NCBI GenBank assembly: GCA_900757255.1
Contig: CAAENE010000267.1
Location: 1-7,373, forward strand
Direction of reading: 5' to 3'
Length of the DNA: 7,373 nt
Source of the DNA: Clostridia bacterium
GTDB taxonomy: Bacteria > Bacillota > Clostridia > HGM11514
Shown: positions 1 through 5,421 of the stretch, piece by piece
How positions within the stretch are numbered: position 1 is the first letter of the stretch
Layout of the letters: each line of letters begins with the position of its first letter
The notes under the pieces: model-generated
What the model was told of the DNA's origin: nothing
What the model saw: the letters and a program-made list of their open reading frames with translations, nothing else
The model's database searches: none
Made by a program: the position numbers and the translations under genes

Positions 1-1033
1 AGGTCATCACACAATCAATATAAGGTTTGACTGAATCCTTCTGCGCCTCCATTTTTTTAGAAGTACAGGGCCCGATGAAAATAATTTTGCTGCCGGGGTC
101 GGTATCTTTGATAAATTTAGCTACTTCCGCCATTGGAGACAGATTATGAGAAATATGCTTTGTCATATCCGGAAATTCTTTTTGAATATAGTCCACAAAG
201 GCCGGACAGCAGGAACTGGTCAAAAACTCCTTTTCGGTCAGCTCTTTTGCTTCTTTATAGGCTACCATATCCGCGCCAAGCGCTGCTTCCACAACACTGT
301 AAAAGCCCAGCTCTTTGATTCCGCTGATGACCTGGCCCAGCTTGGCGTAAGAAAACTGGCTGGATATGGAGGGTGCGACAACCGCATAAACCTTATAGTT
401 TTTATTATTCTCACTCTTTTTCAAAATGTCGATAGCGTCCAGGATAAAGGATTTATCCATGATAGCACCGAATGGGCATTGATACACGCAGGCTCCGCAT
501 GCAATACACTTATCATTATTGATTTTGGCTTTTTTATCCTCGTCCATTTTAATCGCCTTGATTTTGCACGCGTTTTCACAGGGCCGCTTATTGCTGGAAA
601 TTGCGCTGTACGGGCAGACAGAGGAGCATCTGCCGCATTCGATGCATTTATCCGGGTCAATATATGCTTTTTGGCTCCGGTCAAAGGAAATTGCGCCCCG
701 TGGGCACACCTCTTCGCATCGGTGCGCGATACAGCCGCGGCAGCTTTCCGTTACTACATAACCGCTGACTGGGCATTCGTCGCATGCAATGTTCAGCACC
801 TCAATCACGTTTTTATTTTTTTTGTCACCGCCCATTGCAAGTTTAATTCTCTCACCCACAATGGCGCGCTCTTTATATACACAGCACCGCATGGTTGCCT
901 CAGAACCGGGCACGATAATATTCGGAATATCATAATAGCAGTCCTGCAGCTGATCCTCCCACGCGTACCGCGCCACCTCGCGCAGCACCTTGTATTTTAA
1001 TAGCTGTACCTTTGTGTCAAATATACGACGCAT
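1..1033 (-). CDS. Group-B-like monomeric [FeFe] hydrogenase, 3' end cut by window edge
   Basis: Open frame from ATG at 1033 running off the left edge; 344 residues are visible and the C-terminus is missing. AGAAGGGGGG just upstream is the ribosome binding site. Residues 84-186 are packed with cysteines: C84/C87, C98-x2-C-x4-C-x3-CP, C130-x2-C-x2-C-x3-CP, C152/C156 and C176-x2-C-x2-C-x3-CP. These are enough for a classical 2x[4Fe-4S] ferredoxin pair plus further clusters. The H-cluster domain starts near residue 214; motif L1 reads TSSCCPAF (C275, C276) and motif L2 reads GPCTSKKME. The third motif, with the last two H-cluster cysteines, would lie outside the window. TSCCPAF and GPCTSKK, rather than TSCCPGW and MPCxxKK, plus the N-terminal region before the clusters, point to group B rather than the classical group A enzymes. 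The expected role is cytoplasmic ferredoxin-linked H2 production or uptake; physiological roles in group B are poorly defined. It is the last visible gene of the operon, 21 nt after the phosphatase. Confidence 0.88.
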   Translation of the reverse strand, partial: MRRIFDTKVQLLKYKVLREVARYAWEDQLQDCYYDIPNIIVPGSEATMRCCVYKERAIVGERIKLAMGGDKKNKNVIEVLNIACDECPVSGYVVTESCRGCIAHRCEEVCPRGAISFDRSQKAYIDPDKCIECGRCSSVCPYSAISSNKRPCENACKIKAIKMDEDKKAKINNDKCIACGACVYQCPFGAIMDKSFILDAIDILKKSENNKNYKVYAVVAPSISSQFSYAKLGQVISGIKELGFYSVVEAALGADMVAYKEAKELTEKEFLTSSCCPAFVDYIQKEFPDMTKHISHNLSPMAEVAKFIKDTDPGSKIIFIGPCTSKKMEAQKDSVKPYIDCVMT

Positions 1034-1054
1034 GGTTTGCCCCCTTCTTCATGC

Positions 1055-2224
1055 TTAGAAATAGTTCACTTTTATTTTTTTGCCCATTTTACCCAACAGT
1101 TCGGCCAATTCTTCTATCAGCCGGATTTTGATTCCGAAATTGATTGGCAGATTTGGATTTTGATGGGCCGGATTGATGGCACGCCCCACAAAAAAGTTAA
1201 TATTCGTTGCTTCCTCAAACAGCATCTGGCAGATCAGGGAGGCGCCGTCCTTTTGATACATCCAGCAGGCGGACAGATCCTCGCCGCTGACATACTCTTT
1301 TGCGTATTCTACTACATGGCTGATGGTAATGACGCCCTCTGTTACGATATCCACCCCTTCAATATGACCGATTGGAGGTATGTCCGGATCTTCATAGCTC
1401 AGCTCTGTTCTGACTGTTTTGTGTAAATATTCACCCACTAAATTCGAGGTTGTTCCGCCGCAAACGATATATTTTCCTTCATTGGCAAAAAACTGGCTCA
1501 TATAGCTTTGGACATCGTCCGGATTCTTCGGCGGCCCTATCATTAAATTCACCTGCTGCCGCGGCCGTATCTTTAATGCGGCGGCAGTTGTATCGTCGCC
1601 CGGCATTTCCTGATATAGCCGATTGCATTCGTCGGCAATAATGGTAGCCGCCATTTTGGCCGACATTTCCGAGTCGTATTTCGATTCGATATACTTTACA
1701 ATGTTTTCCCTCTGCCAGCCAAAGTTCAGTGTTTTTCCAACGCCGGCATAAATCGTACCGTCGCTCATTGTAATCAGAATATCACCGATTTGCGCCTTGA
1801 TTTGGCTTTCCAGTATCTTTTTGCCCTTGATCATTCTCTCTTTAATCGGATAGTCATAGCTTTTACCGTTTCGCAGTAAGATTACTTCAGGATTATCATA
1901 CTGGATAATGGTTATATTTTTATTTTCGTCCACCTGTATGATGGTAAAGGTAGAATATGCGACCTGCCTCTGCGAGCAAATGGGAAGGGTATTTGCAATC
2001 GTCTCCACACAGTCGTCTACAGTTGAACCGTTTGCCATCATGGTGCAGATAATTTTAGATGTCAGGGTAGAGAGAATGTTCGCTTTTACACCGCTGCCCA
2101 GCCCGTCAGCGAGCACCAGTGTCGTACAGTCCTCATGTTCTATTACCTCCACCCGGTCGCCGCAAAGCTGTTCGCCGTATTTAAACAGACTCACAAAGCC
2201 TGTTTCGGTATATAAACTTTTCAT
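1055..2224 (-). CDS. SpoIIE/PP2C-type serine/threonine phosphatase linked to sensory hydrogenase
   Basis: 389 residues from ATG at 2224. A GTG further upstream (2239) is in frame but overlaps the AGGAGG ribosome binding site (2231-2236, 6 nt from the ATG), so the ATG is preferred. Residues 1-220 form a PP2C-fold phosphatase of the SpoIIE/RsbU type. Metal-binding motifs are present: GDR (D23), ADGLGSG (D40), MSDG (D155) and PGDDTTAA (D210, D211), so the enzyme should be active on phospho-Ser/Thr with Mn2+ or Mg2+. Residues from about 223 to 389 form an extension I do not recognise as a named domain; it includes a CGGTTSNLVGEYL segment and the PPIGHIEGVDIVTEGV stretch. No membrane segment is evident, so it is probably cytoplasmic. 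It lies 30 nt after the PAS-hydrogenase gene, which suggests it is the output of that sensor. In the SpoIIE/RsbU family the substrates are usually anti-anti-sigma (STAS) proteins; here the substrate is unknown and not encoded in the window. Confidence 0.88.
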   Translation of the reverse strand: MKSLYTETGFVSLFKYGEQLCGDRVEVIEHEDCTTLVLADGLGSGVKANILSTLTSKIICTMMANGSTVDDCVETIANTLPICSQRQVAYSTFTIIQVDENKNITIIQYDNPEVILLRNGKSYDYPIKERMIKGKKILESQIKAQIGDILITMSDGTIYAGVGKTLNFGWQRENIVKYIESKYDSEMSAKMAATIIADECNRLYQEMPGDDTTAAALKIRPRQQVNLMIGPPKNPDDVQSYMSQFFANEGKYIVCGGTTSNLVGEYLHKTVRTELSYEDPDIPPIGHIEGVDIVTEGVITISHVVEYAKEYVSGEDLSACWMYQKDGASLICQMLFEEATNINFFVGRAINPAHQNPNLPINFGIKIRLIEELAELLGKMGKKIKVNYF

Positions 2225-2254
2225 TTTACGCCTCCTCACTGCATTTTAGAACAA

Positions 2255-3931
2255 TTACTTAATCATGGTGTCTTTCAGCTTGGTCAGCGCTATTTTAGTT
2301 TCAGCGGTTGTTTCACCCAGCAGGGAAGCAATTTCTTGAACGACCCGCATCTGCTTTTCAATGACTTTATCGGTTATCTCCACCGTCTGCAGCTTCAATT
2401 CTTCCTTCTGGCGGCTTTCTTCCTCTTCTTGGGTAATGTCCTTCATGATACTGATAATAATATGATAATCCTTATCATAGGTAATGGATTCTTCTACATA
2501 TTTATCGTATTCCTTCAGATAATGCCGTTTTTCCAGAATCGGTTTGCCGTCGTTCATGATAGTCACATAATCGGTCGGATCGAGATAATCGACGATCGGC
2601 GCGTTTACAACGCCTTTCGTGCTGTCTAAATGGAACATCTGCAGCGCCGCGTGGTTGATCTGCTGAATGTTCAGATTTTCATCCAGGACAAAAATTCCGT
2701 TTGGCGTATTATTGATAATGGTATCGGAGAAGCTTTCCGCCCTTTCCTTAATGTAGGGCAGGCACATCCCGATTTCCGCTTTGCCGTTATAAATTGCGAC
2801 AGCCTTGTCACGGCAGGTATTATAGCCGCAGGCGCCGCAGTTGAGTTCGTGCTCAGGCAGTGTTTTGCCCATTTTAGCTAAAATTTCTGTTATGATTTTC
2901 TCACCCGGCTTTTGCATCTTGATACCGATATAATCAAAATCCTTGTCTATTGGTTCAGAAAGATGAACGTCAAAATCAGTTTTTTTACCGTCTGCATAGC
3001 GGTGTACAGCGCTTTGGCACTGTATCCGGGAATGACGGTATTTTTCGGTTGCCGGGCCGTTGATACAGCCCCCTTCACAGGCGTTCATTTCCACAAAACA
3101 ATTTTTCAGGTTCCCATTGCAGATTTCGCGGATTGCTTCGATACAATTCGTCACGCCGTCTACAGCCAAATAAGAATATCCTGTGTTTTCGGTATCCATG
3201 GATTTGATAATGCCGCCCGGAACCGGGAAAAACCGGGAGCGTTTCGGGTCCGGATTGATATTTTCCACATCGGCTGGGGAAATACCTTCCTCCTGCATCC
3301 AGTCGCGCAGCTCGTCAAAGGTCAGAGCGGCATCGACGATACCGTATTCCTCCCATTCGGATTTTTTGGAAATGCAGGGACCGATAAAGACCACAAATGC
3401 ATCAGGGTCTTGCTCCTTGATATATTTTGCATGCGCCTGCATGGGCGAGAGGGTGTGCGCCAGATAGGGGAGGGCGTCGGGAAAATATTTTTGGATCAGG
3501 GTATTGATACTATGGCAGCAGGAGGAAATAATGACCTCCTGTCTTTTTTCACGGATGATGTTCTCATATTCGCTCTTTACCATGAACGCACCGGCTGCGG
3601 TTTCCTCTGCCTTATCAAAGCCAAGCTTTTGCAGCATCGCTTCCACTGTTTCAATGCCGTTTACATCAAAATCAGAAATAAAGGAGGGTGCGACGCTTGC
3701 TACAACGCGCCGCCCGTTTTTGATTTGCTCTTTCACCAGAGCGGTGTCGTCCCTGATCTGTTTGGCGTTCTGCGGACAGACAACAAAACACATACCGCAC
3801 AAAATACATTCATCCGGTATGATATGCGCCTGATGTTCTGAAAATTTTATGGATTTGACCGGACATTCCCGGATACATTTATAGCAGTTTTTACAGTTTG
3901 ATTTTTTGAGCTGAAGAATATTACTTGGCAT
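2255..3931 (-). CDS. hydS: PAS-containing sensory [FeFe] hydrogenase (HydS-like, group C3)
   Basis: 558 residues from ATG at 3931; the start overlaps the preceding stop as TAATG and GGGGG lies upstream, so translation is probably coupled. Domain order: 2x[4Fe-4S] ferredoxin (C13-x2-C-x2-C-x3-CP and C42-x2-C-x2-C-x3-CP), H-cluster domain at about 75-310, a CGACGYNTC...C iron-sulfur motif (C365, C368, C373, C390; PF04060-like), a PAS domain at about 400-500 and a charged helical tail at 500-558. H-cluster motifs are SSCCHS (C138, C139), GPCISKK (C186, K189) and EMNACEGGCINGP (C285, C289), so all four predicted ligands are present. No kinase or output domain is fused; the phosphatase gene follows 30 nt later. 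PAS-linked, phosphatase-associated [FeFe] proteins are classed as putative H2 or redox sensors (group C3). I infer that H2 binding or cluster redox state changes the PAS/helical dimer and so the phosphatase. The symbol is by homology to HydS-type proteins. Confidence 0.9.
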   Translation of the reverse strand: MPSNILQLKKSNCKNCYKCIRECPVKSIKFSEHQAHIIPDECILCGMCFVVCPQNAKQIRDDTALVKEQIKNGRRVVASVAPSFISDFDVNGIETVEAMLQKLGFDKAEETAAGAFMVKSEYENIIREKRQEVIISSCCHSINTLIQKYFPDALPYLAHTLSPMQAHAKYIKEQDPDAFVVFIGPCISKKSEWEEYGIVDAALTFDELRDWMQEEGISPADVENINPDPKRSRFFPVPGGIIKSMDTENTGYSYLAVDGVTNCIEAIREICNGNLKNCFVEMNACEGGCINGPATEKYRHSRIQCQSAVHRYADGKKTDFDVHLSEPIDKDFDYIGIKMQKPGEKIITEILAKMGKTLPEHELNCGACGYNTCRDKAVAIYNGKAEIGMCLPYIKERAESFSDTIINNTPNGIFVLDENLNIQQINHAALQMFHLDSTKGVVNAPIVDYLDPTDYVTIMNDGKPILEKRHYLKEYDKYVEESITYDKDYHIIISIMKDITQEEEESRQKEELKLQTVEITDKVIEKQMRVVQEIASLLGETTAETKIALTKLKDTMIK

Positions 3932-4176
3932 TATGCAATTCCCCCAAGCACATATTTTGAAAATATCTCATCAAAATTATCAGTACTCACGCCGGTTACA
4001 ATTTCATCGTTGACCTTGATTGTCACTCCATTTGTACACTTGCCCAGACAAAAGGATGCGTTAAGCGTCACCTTGTCATCCAATCCATTCTTAGATATGT
4101 TTTCTTTCATTAAATTAATGATGTCATAAGAACCCTTCAGGTGACAGGAACTCCCGATACAGACAAATATTTCCAT
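3931..4176 (-). CDS. Small thioredoxin-fold [2Fe-2S] ferredoxin (NuoE/HydC-like)
   Basis: 81 residues from ATG at 4176. An upstream in-frame TTG (4194) would overlap the GGAAGGAAGG ribosome binding site (about 4181-4190), so the ATG is the better start. The protein carries C6-x4-C11, then C43-x3-C47 in SFCLGKC. This is the ligand pattern of thioredoxin-like [2Fe-2S] ferredoxins, as in the NuoE-type subunits of complex I and of multimeric hydrogenases. The length is that of the bare fold without the N-terminal helical part of NuoE. It is the first gene of the operon and its TAA overlaps the ATG of the PAS hydrogenase by one base, so the two are probably made in fixed proportion. The likely role is an electron carrier or docking partner for one of the hydrogenases; which one cannot be told from sequence. 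Confidence 0.88.
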   Translation of the reverse strand: MEIFVCIGSSCHLKGSYDIINLMKENISKNGLDDKVTLNASFCLGKCTNGVTIKVNDEIVTGVSTDNFDEIFSKYVLGGIA

Positions 4177-4245
4177 AATTGACCTTCCTTCCAAAATACT
4201 CTTTTTATTTTTCTGTTTATGCTAAAACAGCATGATCAGCAATGT
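4177..4245 (-). promoter_or_regulatory. 5' leader of hydrogenase operon with small inverted repeat
   Basis: This is the untranslated leader between the Rex-like site and the first ATG. It contains a short inverted repeat, ATGCT-aaaac-AGCAT on the plus strand (4219-4233, 5-bp stem, 5-nt loop), next to a TGATCA palindrome (4233-4238). The stem is too short and lacks a U tract on the correct side to be a terminator. The ribosome binding site GGAAGGAAGG sits at the leader's end. No riboswitch is recognised. Confidence 0.4.
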
Positions 4246-4263
4246 TTGTTAATTTTTTAACAC
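4246..4263. promoter_or_regulatory. Rex-like (NADH/NAD+ redox repressor) operator
   Basis: The plus strand reads TTGTTAATTTTTTAACAC, matching the Rex consensus TTGTTAANNNNTTAACAA at every defined position except the last base. It begins just downstream of the -10 box and covers the predicted start of transcription of the hydrogenase operon, a typical repressor position. Rex is known to leave DNA when NADH is high relative to NAD+ and commonly controls hydrogenase and alcohol dehydrogenase genes in Clostridia. No rex gene is in the window, so binding by a distant Rex is inferred. Confidence 0.75.
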
Positions 4264-4267
4264 TTAC

Positions 4268-4296
4268 ATTATACTAATACTTTCGGCATAAGTCTA
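4268..4296 (-). promoter_or_regulatory. Sigma-A-type promoter of the hydrogenase operon
   Basis: On the minus strand, -35 TAGACT (4291-4296, 4 of 6 matches to TTGACA), a 17-nt spacer, and a perfect -10 TATAAT (4268-4273). The predicted transcription start is near 4261, giving a leader of about 85 nt before the ferredoxin ATG. A better -35-like box, TTGTCA at 4298-4303, is 24 nt from the -10 and so badly spaced. The promoter lies only about 50-75 nt downstream of the AraC stop codon with no clear terminator between, so read-through from the regulator gene is possible. Confidence 0.72.
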
Positions 4297-4348
4297 TTGA
4301 CAAATACGAGAATTTAGCACCATTCCCAGTGAAAATTTGTGCACTATG

Positions 4349-5167
4349 TTAACGGCGTGTACTTAAAAACTGATGATTTTTTCTATATTGCGTTGGCGTT
4401 TCACCGGTTTCTGCTTTAAACTGCCTGCTGAAATAGTAGACGTCGGAATAACCTGTCTGTTCAGCTGCTTCGGCGACTGTTCTGTATGGATTGCCGAGCA
4501 GTTCTTTTGCCCGGTCAATTTGCAATAGGGTCAGGTAACGGCAGGGCGTCATAGAATAGAGTTCTTTAAATATTCTTCTAAACTGCCGCTCACTCAAGCC
4601 TGACAGGGCCGCGGCCTGCTCTATGGACAATGAGCGGTCGGTAAAGTGTGTCGAGAGGTATTGCAGCGACGGTTCGATTTTCCGATATTTATCGTTTAGA
4701 TGTGAATTAGAAAATTCATTTGAGATGATTTGATAAAGCATATCATAAATCAAAACAGCCATTTTCAGATAATACCCTGGTTTTTTATAAAACGACAGAG
4801 ATACTAATTTTTCCATATTCATTTGTATCGACTTTGCATTGTTTAACCGGTAAACAGCATTCTTTAAATAAACAGAATCGTCTTTTTGAATATCAAAATA
4901 AACATATCCATAATGATATATTTCAGATAATACTTCAAAATAATAGGGATCCTGGAGAGAAATCAAATCGCCCGATTTGACAATTACTTCCTCGTTTTCA
5001 AAGTAATATTTTGCAGTTCCGCTGTAAACACAGACAAAACAATTGCGATCACGCGGACATTTGCGGTATAATTCAAAAATTTGACCTTTCTTCATCGTAT
5101 CGTCTGCTGCAAAAAAGATCTCTGTGATACTTATAAATGTTTTTCTGGAAAGAGGACTTTGAATCAT
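4349..5167 (-). CDS. AraC-family transcriptional regulator
   Basis: 272 residues from ATG at 5167. An in-frame GTG at 5176 falls inside the GAGGTG ribosome binding site (spacing 6 nt), so the ATG is favoured. Residues from about 25 to 130 look like a cupin-type ligand-binding arm (for example VKSGDLISLQDPYYFEVLSE, the usual jelly-roll turn of AraC proteins). Residues from about 168 to 265 are a typical double helix-turn-helix of the AraC/XylS type: SIEQAAALSGLSERQFRRIF, then VAEAAEQTGYSDVYYFSRQF and the closing GETPTQYR. The total length is normal for the family. It is divergently transcribed from the secreted carbohydrate-binding protein gene, with 254 bp between the start codons, so the usual inference is that it activates that gene in response to a sugar or oligosaccharide. 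It is also upstream of the hydrogenase operon on the same strand, but that operon has its own promoter. The effector is unknown. Confidence 0.92.
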   Translation of the reverse strand: MIQSPLSRKTFISITEIFFAADDTMKKGQIFELYRKCPRDRNCFVCVYSGTAKYYFENEEVIVKSGDLISLQDPYYFEVLSEIYHYGYVYFDIQKDDSVYLKNAVYRLNNAKSIQMNMEKLVSLSFYKKPGYYLKMAVLIYDMLYQIISNEFSNSHLNDKYRKIEPSLQYLSTHFTDRSLSIEQAAALSGLSERQFRRIFKELYSMTPCRYLTLLQIDRAKELLGNPYRTVAEAAEQTGYSDVYYFSRQFKAETGETPTQYRKNHQFLSTRR

Positions 5168-5209
5168 GATAAGCACCTCGCATCTATTTGATAGACAGTA
5201 AATGAATGT

Positions 5210-5234
5210 GTCCGAATTCTACAAAACGTCCGAA
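5210..5234. promoter_or_regulatory. Direct repeat GTCCGAA x2, candidate AraC-type binding site
   Basis: GTCCGAA occurs at 5210-5216 and 5228-5234, 18 bp from start to start, both followed by AT-rich bases (ATTCT and AATTT). Tandem direct repeats spaced roughly two helical turns apart are the normal target shape for monomer pairs or dimers of AraC-family regulators. The site is in the AraC leader, about 70-95 bp upstream of the plus-strand -35 box. It could serve autoregulation and long-range activation. Confidence 0.4.
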
Positions 5235-5282
5235 ATTTGCATTTACATATTTTTTTCACTATGTTAATCTCTTTATAGACAA

Positions 5283-5311
5283 ATAATATCATAATTTCTT
5301 TTGTTTGACAA
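5283..5311 (-). promoter_or_regulatory. Promoter of the AraC-family regulator gene
   Basis: On the minus strand, -35 TTGTCA (5306-5311, 5 of 6 matches) and -10 TATTAT (5283-5288, 5 of 6) are separated by exactly 17 nt. The predicted start is near 5276, leaving a leader of about 110 nt. Its -35 box shares five base pairs with the -35 box of the opposite promoter. Confidence 0.68.
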
Positions 5312-5333
5312 GTAACTTGTGCGTTTTTACTAT
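5305..5333 (+). promoter_or_regulatory. Promoter of the secreted protein gene
   Basis: A perfect -35 TTGACA (5305-5310), a 17-nt spacer and -10 TACTAT (5328-5333, 4 of 6). A perfect TATAAT overlaps at 5331-5336 but would need a 20-nt spacer. The weak or poorly spaced -10 fits a promoter that needs an activator. The expected start is near 5340, giving a leader of about 80 nt. Confidence 0.65.
5308..5320. promoter_or_regulatory. 13-bp palindrome between divergent promoters, possible operator
   Basis: ACAAGT-A-ACTTGT is a perfect inverted repeat about a single central base. It covers the end of both overlapping -35 boxes and runs into the spacer of the plus-strand promoter. A protein bound here would block both promoters. 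AraC proteins generally bind direct repeats, so a dimeric repressor of another family is at least as likely. Confidence 0.45.
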
Positions 5334-5421
5334 AATTGGCAGGGATGCAGTTAAAGTCAGAATGTCAGAAAAAGACAATATGGTAATTTGTATTTTGTTC
5401 TAAAAGGAGGAGTATGTAAGT

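Noticed and set aside
146..1000. 284-codon plus-strand open frame
   Set aside because: It is antisense to the cysteine-rich hydrogenase gene, whose motifs are unmistakable on the minus strand. The plus-strand product has no recognisable domain and no good ribosome binding site.
1034..1054. Separate promoter for the group-B-like hydrogenase
   Set aside because: The gap is only 21 nt and is taken up by the ribosome binding site; no promoter-like boxes fit.
2912..3841. 309-codon plus-strand open frame
   Set aside because: It lies entirely opposite the PAS hydrogenase, and its Cys and hydrophobic content is a by-product of the reverse complement. No ribosome binding site was seen.
4298..4348. 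Terminator after the AraC-family gene
   Set aside because: Only a 4-bp GCAC/GTGC pairing is available and no U tract follows, so a factor-independent terminator cannot be supported.
4342..5267. 11-bp direct repeat CACTATGTTAA at 4342-4352 and 5257-5267
   Set aside because: An exact 11-mer repeat is expected several times by chance in 7.4 kb. One copy overlaps the AraC stop codon, and neither has a matching second half-site.
5261..5282. Possible second Rex site in the AraC leader (ATGTTAA...)
   Set aside because: Only the left half fits; the right half has too few matches to TTAACAA at the correct spacing.
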